Positions 44,341 through 55,429 of a stretch of 59,039 nucleotides of DNA are shown one piece after another; within the stretch, counting starts at the first letter, position 1, and each line of letters begins with the position of its first letter. The DNA lies in assembly GCF_019448115.1 (NCBI RefSeq), contig NZ_JAGFNY010000010.1, forward strand, positions 1 through 59,039. The letters are read 5' to 3'. Origin of the DNA: Succinivibrio faecicola (GTDB taxonomy: Bacteria; Pseudomonadota; Gammaproteobacteria; Enterobacterales; Succinivibrionaceae). Position numbers and translations under genes: made by a program. The notes beneath the pieces were generated by a model. That model made no database searches. It was not told the DNA's origin and saw nothing but the letters and a program-made list of their open reading frames with translations.

Positions 44341-46896
44341 ATGGCTAACTATTTAAGTAAGTATTATGACATGGTGTCTGAGCGTCAGCGTTTAGGCGTT
44401 GAACCATTGGCTCTAAATGCAGAATTCACAAAAGAGTTATGCGAGCTTCTGCTCAACCCACCAGTAGGTTCTGAACAGGAACTGTTAAATCTTATTTCAA
44501 ACCGAGTAAATCCTGGTGTAGATGAGTCAAGTAAGGTTAAGGCTCAGTTCCTTTATGAAATTGCAAGTGGCAAGAAAGTTAGCATTGTAATTTCAAAGCA
44601 GAAGGCTGTTGAGCTTCTTGGCAACATGAAAGGCGGTTTCAACGTTTCTTATCTGATTTCTCTTCTAGAGGATGCTTCTCTTGCAGAGGACGCAAAGAAG
44701 GCTTTAGAGAATACACTTCTTATCTATAATGCTTTTGATGATGTAGCTGCACTTGCTAATAAGGGCAACACTACTGCAAAAGAACTTATTAAGTCATGGG
44801 CAGAGGCTACCTGGTTTACCTCAAAGAGTGAGTATCCAAAGACTGTAACCTTAACTGTATTCAAGGTTGCAGGCGAAACTAATACTGACGATTTCTCACC
44901 TGCTCCTGATGCATGGTCACGTCCTGATATTCCTTTACATGCACTTGCAATGTATAAGATCAGCCGTGATGATTTAAAGGCAGATGTTGAAGGCGTTAAA
45001 GGCCCTGTATCAACCATCGAGAATTTAAAGAGCAAGGGCTATCCTTTAATGTTCGTAGGTGACGTTGTTGGTACTGGTTCATCAAGAAAGAGTGCTGCAA
45101 ATTCTCTAATCTGGCATATCGGTCATGATATTGATGGTGTACCAAACAAGAGAGCTGGCGGTGTTGTAGTAGGTGGCAAGATTGCTCCTATTTTCTATAC
45201 CACTTTAGAAGATTCTGGCGCTCTACCTATTGAAGCAGATGTAAGCAAATTAAATTCAGGTGATGTTGTTGATCTGAACGTATATAACGGCACTATCGTA
45301 AAGCATGGTACTAATGAAGTTCTGTCAACATTTGCTTTAAAGACCAATACCCTTTTAGATGAGGTTAGAGCAGGTGGCCGTATTCCTCTGATTATCGGTA
45401 AGGACTTAACTGATAAGGCTCGTAAGTACTTAGGTTTAGGTTCAAGCGAAGTATTTGCTAAGGCAGCTGAAGTTAAGGCTGAAGGTGGATTTACAAGAGC
45501 TCAGAAGATTGTTGGTAAGGCTTGCGGCTTAAAAGGCGTTCGTCCAGGTCAGTACTGCCAGCCTGTTATTGCTACAGTAGGTTCACAGGATACAACAGGT
45601 CCTATGACTCGTGATGAGCTTATTGATTTGGCATGTCTCAAATTCTCAGCTCCTATGGTAATGCAGTCTTTCTGTCATACAGCGGCATATCCAAAGCCAG
45701 TTGATGTGAAGACTCATAATACTTTACCTGAGTTCATGCACAACAGAGGTGGTGTTGCTTTAAGACCAGGTGATGGTGTTATTCATTCATGGTTAAACAG
45801 AATGTGTCTGCCAGATACAGTAGGTACCGGTGGTGATTCTCACACCCGTATGCCTCTTGGTATTTCATTTGCTGCAGGTTCAGGTCTAGTAGCTTTCGCT
45901 GCTGCAACAGGTATTATGCCTCTTGATATGCCAGAGTCTGTACTAGTTCGTTTCACTGGCAAGAGAAAGCCTGGCATCACATTACGTGATTTAGTACATG
46001 CAATCCCATATTTTGCAATTCAGAAAGGCTTGTTAACTGTTGAAAAGAAAGGCAAGAAGAATATCTTCTCAGGTAAGATCATTGAGATTGAAGGTCTTGA
46101 GGATTTATCTGTTGAGCATGCATTCGAGCTTGCTGATGCTTCTGCTGAGCGTTCTGCTGCAGCATGCGCAATCAAGTTGTCTCAGACATCTGTTGAGAAC
46201 TATTTAAAGTCAAATATTGCTTTACTTAAGAAGATGGCTAATGAAGAAGGCTATCAGACTAAAGAAGCTCTATTAAACAGAGCTGCAGCAATGCAATCAT
46301 GGCTTGATAACCCAGAACTTATCGAAGCTGATCCAGACTGTTCATATGCGGCAGTTCTTGAGATCAACTGCGAGGACATCAAAGAGCCTATTTTATGTGC
46401 TCCAAATGATCCTGATGATGCTCGTTTACTTTCAGAAGTTGCAAATACAAAGATTGATGAAGTGTTCATCGGTTCTTGCATGACCAATATTGGTCACTAC
46501 AGAGCAGCTTCAGAAATCCTAAAGGATATGAAGAGCGAAGCAAAGGTTCGTCTATGGATGACTCCTCCTACAAGAATGGACAGACAGGAATTATCAGATG
46601 AAGGTCTGTTAAGCATTCTTGGTAAGGCTGGTACAAGAGTTGAAATTCCAGGATGTTCACTGTGTATGGGTAACCAGGCACGAGTAGCTGATAATGCGAC
46701 TGTTGTTTCAACCTCTACAAGAAACTTCCCTAACCGTTTAGGTAATGGTGCAAACGTGTTCCTATCTAGTGCAGAGCTTGCTGCTGTTACAGCAAAATTA
46801 GGTCATCTGCCAACAGTTGAAGAATACTTTGAAAATACTTCATGCCTTGATGGAAAAGAGGATAAAATCTACTCTTTACTGGATTTTTCAAAGTAA
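44341..46896 (+). CDS. acnB: Aconitate hydratase B
   Basis: 851 residues (E. coli AcnB 865). The domain order is AcnB-specific: N-terminal HEAT-like helical domain, then the swivel domain ([16 protein letters not shown]), then the catalytic domains. The 4Fe-4S ligands are C713 (GSCMTNIG), C772 and C775 ([11 protein letters not shown]). It isomerises citrate and isocitrate and may act as an iron-responsive mRNA-binding protein. It ends in a strong terminator before mdh. Confidence 0.98.
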   Translation: MANYLSKYYDMVSERQRLGVEPLALNAEFTKELCELLLNPPVGSEQELLNLISNRVNPGVDESSKVKAQFLYEIASGKKVSIVISKQKAVELLGNMKGGFNVSYLISLLEDASLAEDAKKALENTLLIYNAFDDVAALANKGNTTAKELIKSWAEATWFTSKSEYPKTVTLTVFKVAGETNTDDFSPAPDAWSRPDIPLHALAMYKISRDDLKADVEGVKGPVSTIENLKSKGYPLMFVGDVVGTGSSRKSAANSLIWHIGHDIDGVPNKRAGGVVVGGKIAPIFYTTLEDSGALPIEADVSKLNSGDVVDLNVYNGTIVKHGTNEVLSTFALKTNTLLDEVRAGGRIPLIIGKDLTDKARKYLGLGSSEVFAKAAEVKAEGGFTRAQKIVGKACGLKGVRPGQYCQPVIATVGSQDTTGPMTRDELIDLACLKFSAPMVMQSFCHTAAYPKPVDVKTHNTLPEFMHNRGGVALRPGDGVIHSWLNRMCLPDTVGTGGDSHTRMPLGISFAAGSGLVAFAAATGIMPLDMPESVLVRFTGKRKPGITLRDLVHAIPYFAIQKGLLTVEKKGKKNIFSGKIIEIEGLEDLSVEHAFELADASAERSAAACAIKLSQTSVENYLKSNIALLKKMANEEGYQTKEALLNRAAAMQSWLDNPELIEADPDCSYAAVLEINCEDIKEPILCAPNDPDDARLLSEVANTKIDEVFIGSCMTNIGHYRAASEILKDMKSEAKVRLWMTPPTRMDRQELSDEGLLSILGKAGTRVEIPGCSLCMGNQARVADNATVVSTSTRNFPNRLGNGANVFLSSAELAAVTAKLGHLPTVEEYFENTSCLDGKEDKIYSLLDFSK

Positions 46897-46920
46897 TTAG
46901 ATAACATTAAGTGTCTTTGT

Positions 46921-46956
46921 AAAGCAGAGTAATGATAATTTTACTCTGCTTTTTTA
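46921..46956 (+). terminator. Terminator after acnB
   Basis: A perfect 12-bp stem (AAAGCAGAGTAA / TTACTCTGCTTT) with an 8-nt loop, then TTTT, 24 nt past the acnB stop. Confidence 0.92.
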
Positions 46957-47013
46957 TATTAAGTCACATAATGAAGCTGTATACTAGAGAAATACGGCAG
47001 ATAGTAAAAACGT

Positions 47014-47028
47014 TTGCTATAATAGCAA
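47014..47028 (+). promoter_or_regulatory. mdh promoter (extended -10) within a palindrome
   Basis: The 15-nt palindrome TTGCTATAATAGCAA contains TGCTATAAT, an extended -10 element. No strong -35 is seen. The start codon of mdh is 50 bp further on. A near-copy, TTGCTGTTATAGCAA, lies after mdh at 48249. Confidence 0.6.
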
Positions 47029-47077
47029 TATAATTTGAGAACAAAATTTTATAATTACTTATTTTTAGGAGTAACCC

Positions 47078-48034
47078 ATGAAAGTTGCAGTTCTTGGTGC
47101 AGCAGGCGGTATTGGCCAGCCATTATCAATGATTTTAAAGAACAATTTACCAGCTGGCTCAAAGCTTAGCTTATATGATGTAGCACCATTTACACCTGGT
47201 GTAGCAACTGACCTTAGCCATATCCCTACAGACGTTGCTGTTGATGGCTATACAGGTGATGATTTAACCAAGGCACTTGAAGGCGCAAATGTAGTTGTAA
47301 TTCCTGCTGGTGTTGCACGTAAGCCTGGTATGACTCGTGATGATCTGTTCAATATCAATGCTAGCATTATTGCAAACCTGGTTCGCAACTGTGCAAAGAC
47401 CTGCCCTAAGGCATGCATCTGCATCATTACAAACCCAGTTAACTCAACTGTACCTCTAGCTGCTGAAGTATTAAAGGCTGAGGGGGTATATGACAAGCAC
47501 CGCTTATTCGGTGTTTCTGCTCTTGACGTATTACGTTCAGAGACTTTCTTAGCTCAGGAATTAGGTATATCTGAGAAGCGTATTCTCGTTCCTGTAATCG
47601 GCGGTCACTCAGGTACCACAATCATTCCTTTATTATCAAAGGTTATCGGTTCAGAGAAGATCAGCTCAAAGCGTATCTCTGAGTTAACAACCCGTATTCA
47701 GAACGCTGGTACTGAAGTTGTTGAGGCTAAGGCTGGTGCAGGCTCTGCAACCTTATCAATGGCAACTGCTGGTGCACGTTTTGCTCTTAAGGTTGTTGCA
47801 GGTTTAATGGGTGAGCCTGGTGTTAACGAGTACTGCTATGTTGAAGGTGGTTCAAAGCATGCTCAGTACTTTGCTCAGAACGTAATCTTCGGCAAGACCG
47901 GTTGGAAGAAAGTATGTGACTACGGTAAGGTTTCATCATTCGAGAAGAAGTTAATCGAAGAAGCTATTCCTGAGTTACAGAAGAACATCGATAAGGGTGT
48001 TTCTTTCGCTAAGGATTGGTTATCAAAGAACTAA
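47078..48034 (+). CDS. mdh: Malate dehydrogenase
   Basis: 318 residues (E. coli 312). NAD-binding loop [13 protein letters not shown], substrate arginines R81 and R87 ([11 protein letters not shown]), [10 protein letters not shown] and the catalytic H177 (VIGGHSG, the same number as in E. coli). It interconverts malate and oxaloacetate with NADH. In a succinate-forming anaerobe it would run toward malate. AGGAG precedes the ATG, and codon bias (CGT, AAG) suggests high expression. Confidence 0.98.
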   Translation: MKVAVLGAAGGIGQPLSMILKNNLPAGSKLSLYDVAPFTPGVATDLSHIPTDVAVDGYTGDDLTKALEGANVVVIPAGVARKPGMTRDDLFNINASIIANLVRNCAKTCPKACICIITNPVNSTVPLAAEVLKAEGVYDKHRLFGVSALDVLRSETFLAQELGISEKRILVPVIGGHSGTTIIPLLSKVIGSEKISSKRISELTTRIQNAGTEVVEAKAGAGSATLSMATAGARFALKVVAGLMGEPGVNEYCYVEGGSKHAQYFAQNVIFGKTGWKKVCDYGKVSSFEKKLIEEAIPELQKNIDKGVSFAKDWLSKN

Positions 48035-48057
48035 TCTACACTGTTTTATTAAAATGG

Positions 48058-48085
48058 GCCAGGCTGTTTTTGCCTGGCTTATTTT
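48058..48085 (+). terminator. Terminator after mdh
   Basis: GCCAGGC / GCCTGGC stem with a 7-nt loop followed by TTATTTTT. Confidence 0.9.
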
Positions 48086-48366
48086 TCGAAAACTATAAAT
48101 TAGAAGTCTTTTCAAAACTCTTCATTCAAGTTCATAAGCACCATCATTTCGTGCATTTGTCAGTAATCTAAACGAATTTATCAATCTTTCATCGCTATTA
48201 TTGTTATAAGATCATTTATCTTTTGACAGCAGCTGATTTGTTTTTGTATTGCTGTTATAGCAATGGTTTAACTTTCTTCTATAAGGCATACAGAAAAGAG
48301 TATAGATTAAATACAGATAAAAGATAAAAGAAAGAATTTAGGTTTGATTTTGTGTGGATATAAAAA
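48086..48366. other. Intergenic region between mdh and the initiator tRNA
   Basis: AT-rich sequence with no credible ORF. The only structure I see is the palindrome TTGCTGTTATAGCAA at 48249-48263, resembling that in front of mdh. Confidence 0.5.
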
Positions 48367-48384
48367 AAGAAGCTTAAGCTTCTT
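48359..48384 (-). terminator. Terminator of the initiator tRNA
   Basis: An 18-nt perfect palindrome (AAGAAGCTT AAGCTTCTT, 48367-48384) followed on the minus strand by a run of T residues, 5 nt after the tRNA CCA end. Confidence 0.88.
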
Positions 48385-48389
48385 AATGA

Positions 48390-48466
<77 letters not shown>

Positions 48467-48481
48467 TCAAATTGTGGTTGT

Positions 48482-48510
48482 ATGATATACGTAACTGTGC
48501 GATCTGTCAA
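48482..48510 (-). promoter_or_regulatory. Strong promoter of the initiator tRNA
   Basis: On the minus strand a perfect TTGACA, a 17-bp spacer and TATCAT lie 15 bp before the tRNA 5' end. It is the best sigma-70 match in the window. Confidence 0.88.
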
Positions 48511-48595
48511 GAAAAATAATATAATTTTTTACATTTTGTAAAAAAATACTTTTATATCAGTAAGTTAAAAACAATAAATTTGCTTATCTTTTTTA

Positions 48596-48625
48596 CAAAA
48601 AAGTAAGGCATGCTAAGAGCATGCC
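48596..48625 (-). terminator. Terminator of the CBM48 gene
   Basis: A perfect 8-bp stem (GGCATGCT / AGCATGCC, loop AAG or its complement) followed on the minus strand by TTACTTTTTT. Confidence 0.88.
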
Positions 48626-48650
48626 CTGGTTTTTTATGAGAAACTGTTTA

Positions 48651-48974
48651 TTACTCGCGTACAGCAGAGAACATTGAATTTTCACCACCGAATGGGTTTG
48701 CAACGTAACGCTCAGCATCCCAATCGTTGTCATACTTTGTTGAACCATCAGCAAAAGTATATTTGAATTTGTACTGATATGATGGCTTTTCACCTTCAGC
48801 TACAGAAATAGAACCTTTGAAGGTACCGTTCTTCTGTGGCTTTAGTGCTACTGCCTGCCAGCCGTTGTGCTCGCATAACAGATCAATCTTTTCAGCACCC
48901 TGTGCAGCTTCTTTCTTTACTGTAAAGGTAACAGTAACCTTATTAGTTTTGGTAAATCTCTTTGAAACGCTCAT
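48651..48974 (-). CDS. Stand-alone glycogen-binding (CBM48 / isoamylase early-set) protein
   Basis: 107 residues from an ATG with AGGAG 5 nt ahead; the open frame extends 11 residues further without such a site. The whole protein is one Ig-like early-set domain: VTVTFTVKKEA, then LLCEHNGWQAVALKPQKNGTF, YQYKFKYTFADGSTKYDNDW and a short NPFGGENS end. In larger proteins this domain binds alpha-glucan. Here there is no catalytic part, so it may be a glycogen-associated regulator or scaffold. No glycogen genes are adjacent. Confidence 0.8.
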   Translation of the reverse strand: MSVSKRFTKTNKVTVTFTVKKEAAQGAEKIDLLCEHNGWQAVALKPQKNGTFKGSISVAEGEKPSYQYKFKYTFADGSTKYDNDWDAERYVANPFGGENSMFSAVRE

Positions 48975-49394
48975 GTCTACTCCTGTCTTTGTTAAGCACC
49001 GATTCAAATATTGGTTTTAACTTTGCAAAACACTGACACGGTACTCTTTTTTACCTCAAGTATATTTTATGATAAAACAAACCGATTTTTTTACTAAATC
49101 ATTGAAATACTTATATTTCGTTTGTTAAATGTTAATTTGTTCAAGAATTGCACTGGTAATGTGCTAAAAAATTTAAAATTATTTTCATTTAACTAGCTAA
49201 TAATTAAATAAAAAATTGCGATTTCTATTTATCATAACCAATGAAGAATATTATAACTGACATTTCAGAAAATAAACTCTTTTTTGAACTCTTTTAAATT
49301 TGTAAACGTTTTAATAATCTAATTTGTATATTAGTAAAATAAATATAGTAATAAAGCGTGATTGCATCATACAGAATTGTGAATATTAATTATT
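48975..49394. other. AT-rich intergenic region between the CBM48 gene and mutH
   Basis: About 420 bp, extremely AT-rich, with no credible ORF, RNA or repeat. It must carry the promoter of the minus-strand CBM48 gene, but I cannot choose one among many AT-rich candidates. Confidence 0.5.
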
Positions 49395-50063
49395 TTACTG
49401 CATATTTCTTCGGATAAGTTCTTGAGTAAAACTGCGACGTATATAAAAACCTCTTGGACGAGTCATAATAATCTGACCTTCCTTTCCCACTGCCTGAGTA
49501 AGTGCTGTTCCATCTGCTCCTTTTGGTCTTAACTGAACAATATGACCAATGCGGGCTGTAATGCTTTCAACATTGCCAGTTTTTATAAGCTCATAGAGCT
49601 CATCAAAGTCTTTTTTTAATGTTATGAGATCTTCTTTTGTTGGGGTATAGAAAAAATAACCTCTAATATATTTTTCACCATATTCAAGACCTTTTGTACC
49701 GTCTGTAAGAATAAAAAGAACTCTTTTAATCTTTGAGTACAGTGGTGAGTTTTCAAAATGCAGATCTCGTACATTAATCAGTGGAGCATGGCAGACAAAA
49801 GTTGACTCTAGTGGTTTGAAATTCTGATCTACAGGAAGAGTTTTGAGTTCAAGTCCAAGTTCTGGAAAATCAGGTATTGACTGGTTTTTTGCACTTGCCC
49901 CTAATGCCATCTCCAAAAGCTCGCCTACAAATCCCTTTCCCCTTGTGGTACTAACAGGCAGTTTTACGTTTAAATCAGCAGCAATTTCGCTTATGCAAAG
50001 ACCTGTAATTTTGTTAAGTCTTTCAATTAGTACTTCAAAGCTTTCAGGTGGAGTCTGTGCCAT
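49395..50063 (-). CDS. mutH: DNA mismatch repair endonuclease MutH
   Basis: 222 residues (E. coli 229). The type II restriction-like active site is D65, E72 and K74 in PDFPELGLELKTLPVD, equivalent to D70, E77 and K79. MutH nicks the unmethylated strand at hemimethylated GATC after MutS/MutL activation, so a Dam methylase is expected elsewhere. It is divergent from rppH, as in E. coli. Confidence 0.97.
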   Translation of the reverse strand: MAQTPPESFEVLIERLNKITGLCISEIAADLNVKLPVSTTRGKGFVGELLEMALGASAKNQSIPDFPELGLELKTLPVDQNFKPLESTFVCHAPLINVRDLHFENSPLYSKIKRVLFILTDGTKGLEYGEKYIRGYFFYTPTKEDLITLKKDFDELYELIKTGNVESITARIGHIVQLRPKGADGTALTQAVGKEGQIIMTRPRGFYIRRSFTQELIRRNMQ

Positions 50064-50138
50064 GTTTAACCAATCCTGTTTATATAAAAAAATTCCTAGA
50101 AAATGAGATGTTTAGCTTATGTGTATATTATGTCTGTC

Positions 50139-50147
50139 TGCTATAAT
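50139..50147 (+). promoter_or_regulatory. Extended -10 promoter of rppH-ptsP
   Basis: TGCTATAAT, an extended -10, lies 60 bp before the rppH GTG. The -35 is weak. Confidence 0.55.
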
Positions 50148-50207
50148 AGAACATAGTATTGCCTTTAGGCAAAGTGTATTTTTTTTAACATAAGACTGGG
50201 CTGATTT

Positions 50208-50720
50208 GTGATTGATAGTGATGGATTTAGAGCTAATGTAGGTATTGTAATCTGTAACCGAAAAGGACAGGTACTATGGGCTCGCAGAATCAGACAGAAT
50301 TCATGGCAGTTTCCTCAAGGTGGTCTTGATGAAGGAGAAAGTCCAGAAGATGCAATGTACCGAGAACTGTATGAAGAACTAGGTCTTTGTAAAAATGATG
50401 TAACTGTTCTTGCCAGTACGAAGTTCTGGCTCAAATACAGATTGCCAAAAAGATTGATTCGTTATAACGAGACTCCTGTCTGTGTAGGACAAAAACAGAA
50501 ATGGTTTTTGCTGACCTTAAATCAGAACCGCTCTGAGCAGATAGAATTCAACAGAAAAGGTCATCCTGAATTTGATGACTGGAGATGGGTAAGCTACTGG
50601 TACCCTGTAAGACAGGTCGTTGCTTTTAAACGTGATGTCTACAGAAAGGTTCTAACTGTATTTTCACAGTCTGCTTTGTTTGATGATTCATCAAAGAAAG
50701 CAAATCGTAACAGGAAATAA
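50208..50720 (+). CDS. rppH: RNA pyrophosphohydrolase RppH
   Basis: 170 residues (E. coli 176). The Nudix box is complete: G39, E44 or neighbouring acid, R52-E53, E56-E57 and G59 in [20 protein letters not shown]. The [11 protein letters not shown] start is typical. It removes pyrophosphate from mRNA 5' ends to trigger decay. The start is GTG. It precedes ptsP by 3 nt, as in enteric genomes. Confidence 0.95.
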   Translation: MIDSDGFRANVGIVICNRKGQVLWARRIRQNSWQFPQGGLDEGESPEDAMYRELYEELGLCKNDVTVLASTKFWLKYRLPKRLIRYNETPVCVGQKQKWFLLTLNQNRSEQIEFNRKGHPEFDDWRWVSYWYPVRQVVAFKRDVYRKVLTVFSQSALFDDSSKKANRNRK

Positions 50721-50723
50721 GCA

Positions 50724-52994
50724 ATGGAAGATAAGCAGAATACTTTTCTTGTTTCACTAAGAAGTATTGTACAGGATGTGCAAAGTGCAAGTTCTTTTGA
50801 CAAGGCTATCAGTATCCTTGTGGAGCGTCTGCGAGATGCTACCAAGGTAGACTGCTGTTCAATTTATCTAATTAACAACAGAAAAACATATTTGAGACTT
50901 GAAGCTACTGTAGGTCTTCAAAGGGATTCTGTTGGTAAGGCAACTTTGGCTGTAGGAGAAGGTTTAGTAGGTCTTGTTGCCCAGAAACAAGAGATTGTAA
51001 ATCTTGCTGATGCACCATCACATCCAAATTTTAAATATCTTCCTGATGTAGGAGAGGATGAATTTTTATCATTCCTTGGTGTTCCTGTAATAAATCAGGG
51101 TGAACTGTTAGGTGTTCTTGTAATTCAGTGTAAAGAAAAAAGACTTTTTGGTGAAAGAGAAGAAGCTTTCTTAATCACTCTTTCAGCTCAGATTGCAAGT
51201 ACGATATCGCTAAACAGATCAACTAAGGAAATAGATGATTTCAACTGCAAGCGATACAAGGGAAAAACAGGTTCAGGCTCTATAGCGATTGCTCAGGCTG
51301 TTGTTTGGAAACCACCTGTAACCTTCGATACAATCCATATAATGTATTCTGATGACAAGGAAATACAGTCTGAACTCTTCCACCAGACCATATTCCAGCT
51401 TCAGACAGAGATGGATAGAGCAGCTCTTCACCTTCAGGAAAGTTCTCATGAGGCAGCAGCTTCAGGTTATATGTCAAGTTATGGAAGCATGCTTGATGAT
51501 CTGTCTTTTGAAGATGATGTTGATGAGGAAATTTTTTCTAACGGATATGTAGCAGCCTCTGCTATCAAGGTTGTTGCAACAAGAAGAATAGAAGAGGCTG
51601 ACAAGAGAGGCGATACTGATAAATCACATGATATAAGAGATTTTGCATCTATTCTTATATCAAGACTTGTTCATCTGTCTCCTACTGAATCAGACATAAC
51701 ATCACCGATCGTTCTTGTGGTAAAAAGCATGCCGGTAGCAATTGTTGCAGAAATCCCAAGAGATAAGGTTGTAGGCTTTGTCTGTGTTGATAATGCTACA
51801 AGTTCTCATACCACTATTCTTGCCCGTGACCTTGGAATTCCTGCAGTTATAGATGTAAATCTTGATCTTAACGAAGTTGATGGCAGAACAATTATTGTTG
51901 ATGGTCAGAATGCTGAAGTTTTAGTTGATCCTATATCAAGTGTTGTTGATGAGTATATGCAGCTAATTTCTCAGACAAGACATCAGCATGAACTGTTTGA
52001 GGCTGAAAAATACGAAAAGGGCATTACTCTTGATGGTGAAAGAATCAATATTCAGTTAAATGCAGGTCTTAACAATCAGGATGATGATGATTTGTCTGAA
52101 CAGACTGATGGTATTGGCCTTTACAGAACAGAAATTGCTTTCATGCTTTGTCAGAATCTACCATCAGAGGAAACACAGCTTGGCTGGTATAAAACTCTTT
52201 TAGAGCGCTTTAAAGATAAGCCCGTCTGCATGAGAACACTTGATATTGGCGGTGACAAGGGACTTACATATCTTCCTATTGATGATCAGAATCCTGCTCT
52301 TGGATTTAGAGGTATAAGAGTCTGTATTGACCAGCCAAACATTATCAAGACTCAGTTAAAGGCAATGCTTCTTGCAAACAAGGATCTTGGTAATCTTGAG
52401 ATTATGCTTCCTATGGTATCAAGACTTGAGGAAGTTATAATCGTAAAGCGTATTCTCAACGAATCAATTCATGAGATTGAAGTTGATTTGGGCTGTGCAA
52501 TCAAGAAACCTCGTTTTGGCGTCATGATTGAGGTTCCATGCATTGCATTTATTATGGAAGAGCTGGCTAAATTATGTGATTTCTTCTCAATTGGTTCTAA
52601 CGATCTGATACAGTATCTGTTTGCTGCCGATAGATCAAATCCAAAGGTTTCTAAGATATTTGATCCTTTCAATCCAGCTGCAGTACGCTGTTTTAAGTAT
52701 CTTGCAGATAAAAGTGCACAGGTTGAAAGACCTCTTGCTGTATGCGGTGAAATTGCAGGTTCACCTATGGGAGCACTTATGCTTCTGTCATTAGGTTACA
52801 AGACTCTCTCTATGAATTATTCTCAGATTGCTAGAGTCAAGTATATTGTTCGTCATGTAAATCTTGAAGAACTAAAAGAAATCGGAAAAATTGCATTAAC
52901 TCTTGATTCTCCTGATCAGATAAGAGCTCTATACAGAGAGTATGCAAAGAAAGTAGATCTTGAAAAGATTATTGATCTAAAGAAGTTTAATTAA
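50724..52994 (+). CDS. ptsP: PEP-protein phosphotransferase PtsP (EI-Ntr)
   Basis: 756 residues (E. coli 748). An N-terminal GAF domain (about 15-165) is followed by the Enzyme I fold. The phosphorylated histidine is H362 in [16 protein letters not shown]; the PEP-binding part has [23 protein letters not shown] and [18 protein letters not shown]. It starts the nitrogen-related PTS relay to NPr and EIIA-Ntr, sensing glutamine through GAF in relatives. In E. coli lgt lies between ptsP and thyA; it is missing here. Confidence 0.96.
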   Translation: MEDKQNTFLVSLRSIVQDVQSASSFDKAISILVERLRDATKVDCCSIYLINNRKTYLRLEATVGLQRDSVGKATLAVGEGLVGLVAQKQEIVNLADAPSHPNFKYLPDVGEDEFLSFLGVPVINQGELLGVLVIQCKEKRLFGEREEAFLITLSAQIASTISLNRSTKEIDDFNCKRYKGKTGSGSIAIAQAVVWKPPVTFDTIHIMYSDDKEIQSELFHQTIFQLQTEMDRAALHLQESSHEAAASGYMSSYGSMLDDLSFEDDVDEEIFSNGYVAASAIKVVATRRIEEADKRGDTDKSHDIRDFASILISRLVHLSPTESDITSPIVLVVKSMPVAIVAEIPRDKVVGFVCVDNATSSHTTILARDLGIPAVIDVNLDLNEVDGRTIIVDGQNAEVLVDPISSVVDEYMQLISQTRHQHELFEAEKYEKGITLDGERINIQLNAGLNNQDDDDLSEQTDGIGLYRTEIAFMLCQNLPSEETQLGWYKTLLERFKDKPVCMRTLDIGGDKGLTYLPIDDQNPALGFRGIRVCIDQPNIIKTQLKAMLLANKDLGNLEIMLPMVSRLEEVIIVKRILNESIHEIEVDLGCAIKKPRFGVMIEVPCIAFIMEELAKLCDFFSIGSNDLIQYLFAADRSNPKVSKIFDPFNPAAVRCFKYLADKSAQVERPLAVCGEIAGSPMGALMLLSLGYKTLSMNYSQIARVKYIVRHVNLEELKEIGKIALTLDSPDQIRALYREYAKKVDLEKIIDLKKFN

Positions 52995-53004
52995 GGAGCT
53001 AACC

Positions 53005-53799
53005 GTGCAGGTATATTTGGATTTACTAAAAAACATAATGGAAAACGGTGTGGATAGAGAAGACAGAACCGGTACTGGTACTCGTTCTATTTTCGGCACA
53101 CAGATGCGCTTCAACCTGAACGAAGGCTTTCCTTTGCTTACAACTAAAAAAGTTCATTTAAAATCAATTATTCATGAGCTTTTATGGTTTATTTCAGGCT
53201 CAACAAATATCAAGTATCTACAGGAAAATGGTGTAAGAATTTGGAATGAATGGGCTGATGAAAACGGTGATTTAGGTCCGGTATACGGAAAGCAGTGGCG
53301 CGATTTTGAAACTCCTGATGGAAGACATATTGATCAGCTTTCAAATGCTATTGATATGATCAAGAATCATCCTGATTCAAGACGAATCATTGTTTGTGCT
53401 TGGAACCCATCTGATGTTGACAAGATGGCTCTTCCACCATGCCATACTCTTTATCAGTTCTATGTTGCAAATGGCAAATTATCATGCCAGCTGTATCAGA
53501 GAAGTGCTGATATGTTCCTTGGTGTACCATTCAATATTGCAAGCTATTCACTACTTACAATGATGGTAGCTAAAGAATGCAATCTTCAGTTAGGCGATTT
53601 TGTGTGGTCTGGTGGCGATACACATATCTACAAGAATCATTTTGAGCAGGTTGAGCTTCAGCTGTCAAGAACCCCAAGAGCATTACCAACAATGGATATT
53701 ACAAGAAAAGCACCTGATATTTTCTCTTATAAATTTGAGGATTTTGTTTTATCAGGTTACGATCCATATCCTGCAATTAAGGGAGTTGTTTCAGTTTAA
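53005..53799 (+). CDS. thyA: Thymidylate synthase
   Basis: 264 residues, identical in length to E. coli ThyA. The catalytic cysteine is C146 in [31 protein letters not shown] and the DTHIYKNH block bind dUMP. It makes dTMP from dUMP with methylene-tetrahydrofolate. The start is GTG, 6 nt after AAGGAG. The gene follows ptsP by 10 nt. Confidence 0.98.
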   Translation: MQVYLDLLKNIMENGVDREDRTGTGTRSIFGTQMRFNLNEGFPLLTTKKVHLKSIIHELLWFISGSTNIKYLQENGVRIWNEWADENGDLGPVYGKQWRDFETPDGRHIDQLSNAIDMIKNHPDSRRIIVCAWNPSDVDKMALPPCHTLYQFYVANGKLSCQLYQRSADMFLGVPFNIASYSLLTMMVAKECNLQLGDFVWSGGDTHIYKNHFEQVELQLSRTPRALPTMDITRKAPDIFSYKFEDFVLSGYDPYPAIKGVVSV

Positions 53800-53801
53800 A
53801 T

Positions 53802-54068
53802 ATGGTTACTGTTTCAGGAAAAATTAAATGGCAGTCAAGAAGAGGCATGAGAGAACTTGATTTAATGCTTCTTCCTTTTGTTGAACATGATCTTCAAGAA
53901 TGTTCTGAGAGTTTCCTTAATGACTATGTTGATCTTCTTGAGGCAACCGATCTGCAACTTGTAAGATGGTTCAACGGTACAGAGCTTGCTGATAGTGAAA
54001 GTCGCAGGAAAGTTATTGAGTATATAAAACAGTGCCATGCAAAACGCATTGGCCATGAGGATGTTTAA
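53802..54068 (+). CDS. sdhE: Flavinylation factor SdhE (CptB)
   Basis: 88 residues. The SdhE signature R14-G15-M-R-E18-L-D lies after SGKIKWQSR, and the RWFNGTELADSE block near residues 55-66 matches the family. SdhE attaches FAD to SdhA and FrdA. Fumarate reductase flavinylation would fit a succinate-producing anaerobe. It starts 2 nt after thyA and its stop overlaps the srmB start (TAATG). Confidence 0.92.
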   Translation: MVTVSGKIKWQSRRGMRELDLMLLPFVEHDLQECSESFLNDYVDLLEATDLQLVRWFNGTELADSESRRKVIEYIKQCHAKRIGHEDV

Positions 54069-55411
54069 TGGATTTTGCAAGTCTTTGTATTCCAGATTCA
54101 GTTCTTCTGAACATTGAAAAAGTAGGTTGGCAGACACCTACACCTATTCAATCTTTGGTTATTCCACGTGCTCTTGAGGGCGCCGATATTCTAGGTGGAG
54201 CTCCTACAGGTACAGGAAAGAGTGCAGCATTTCTGATCCCTATTGTTTCAAGATTGTCTTTAGATGATAAAACAGGCATCAGAGCTGTGATTTTAGAGCC
54301 AACAAGAGAGCTTGCAATTCAGGTTGCATCTGTATGTGATGAACTTGTTGAGGGAATGAATCTAACTGCAGGAGTTCTTACAGGTGGCTCAAGTAGAGAA
54401 ATGCAAAGAGAAAATCCTGATTCAATCATAGTTGCAACACCAGGAAGACTCATTGAATATCTTGAAAAAGGCTGGCTCAATACGGAAACTGTTGAAATGT
54501 ACGTCATTGATGAAGCTGACAGAATGCTTGATATGGGGTTTAGAGATGATGTTGCAAAGATAACAAGAGAGCTTTATAACCGTTTTCAGACCATGCTGTT
54601 TTCAGCAACACTTGAAGGATCTGGAATCAATGAATTTGCTTCAATGGTTTTAAATAATCCGATTGAAATCAGAATCGGAACCGGAGGTGAAGCAGATGAG
54701 ATGTTGCCATCCAACCTTCAGTCTAGAGCCTATTATGCGGCAGGCGATACACAAAAGGTAAAAATTCTTCATCATTTACTGACAACTGTTAAAGGTCGCT
54801 CAATTGTGTTCGTTAAAACTAAAGAGAGACTTTCAAAACTGGATGGTACATTAAGACGCGCCGGCTTTAAGGTTGCAACACTGCAAGGTGATATGTCCAT
54901 GGCCGAAAGAAGAGCTGCTATGAAGCGTTTTTCTGAGGGCAGTGCAGATATTCTTATAGCAACTGATGTTGCAGCAAGAGGTCTTGATATAACTGGAGTT
55001 TCTCATGTGTACAACTTTGATATGCCAGCAAATGCTGCAATCTATGTTCACAGAGCAGGACGAACAGCAAGAGCTGGTGCTAGGGGTGTTGTAATCACTT
55101 TTGTTCTTGCAGATGAAATAGGATTTCTTGAAAGAATTGAACGCTATACTGAAGTTGATATTGAAAGACGTGCAATCAAGAATATCTGCGCATCTTTCCC
55201 TCCAAAAGATGGAGGTCAGAAACATCAGTCTGAAAAGAAACGTTCAAGAGCAAGTACTCAGGGAAAGGGCGGTTTTGACAAGAAAGTCAAAACTGAAGAG
55301 AAAAAGCCTCACAAAAAAGATCGTCTAAGAGACAAGAAGAATAAAGGTAAACCGGATTTTGCACTCAAGAGAGCTAAAAAGGCTCAGAAACTTGCACAAA
55401 AACAGCAGTAG
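54068..55411 (+). CDS. srmB: DEAD-box RNA helicase SrmB
   Basis: 447 residues. Helicase motifs: Q-motif near TPTPIQ, motif I APTGTGKS at 45-52, PTRELA, TPGR, D148-E-A-D151, SATLEG (an SrmB-typical variant of SAT), then ATDVAARGLDI and HRAGRTARAG. A Lys-rich tail of about 70 residues follows, as in E. coli SrmB, which helps assemble the 50S subunit. The identity as SrmB rather than RhlE or DeaD rests on SATLEG and the tail. Confidence 0.88.
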   Translation: MDFASLCIPDSVLLNIEKVGWQTPTPIQSLVIPRALEGADILGGAPTGTGKSAAFLIPIVSRLSLDDKTGIRAVILEPTRELAIQVASVCDELVEGMNLTAGVLTGGSSREMQRENPDSIIVATPGRLIEYLEKGWLNTETVEMYVIDEADRMLDMGFRDDVAKITRELYNRFQTMLFSATLEGSGINEFASMVLNNPIEIRIGTGGEADEMLPSNLQSRAYYAAGDTQKVKILHHLLTTVKGRSIVFVKTKERLSKLDGTLRRAGFKVATLQGDMSMAERRAAMKRFSEGSADILIATDVAARGLDITGVSHVYNFDMPANAAIYVHRAGRTARAGARGVVITFVLADEIGFLERIERYTEVDIERRAIKNICASFPPKDGGQKHQSEKKRSRASTQGKGGFDKKVKTEEKKPHKKDRLRDKKNKGKPDFALKRAKKAQKLAQKQQ

Positions 55412-55429
55412 AGCAAACAAGGAGTTAAT

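Noticed and set aside
54851-55225. 124-codon minus-strand frame inside srmB
   Set aside because: Cys- and Ser-rich shadow typical of the reverse strand of this codon usage; srmB motifs are intact on the plus strand.
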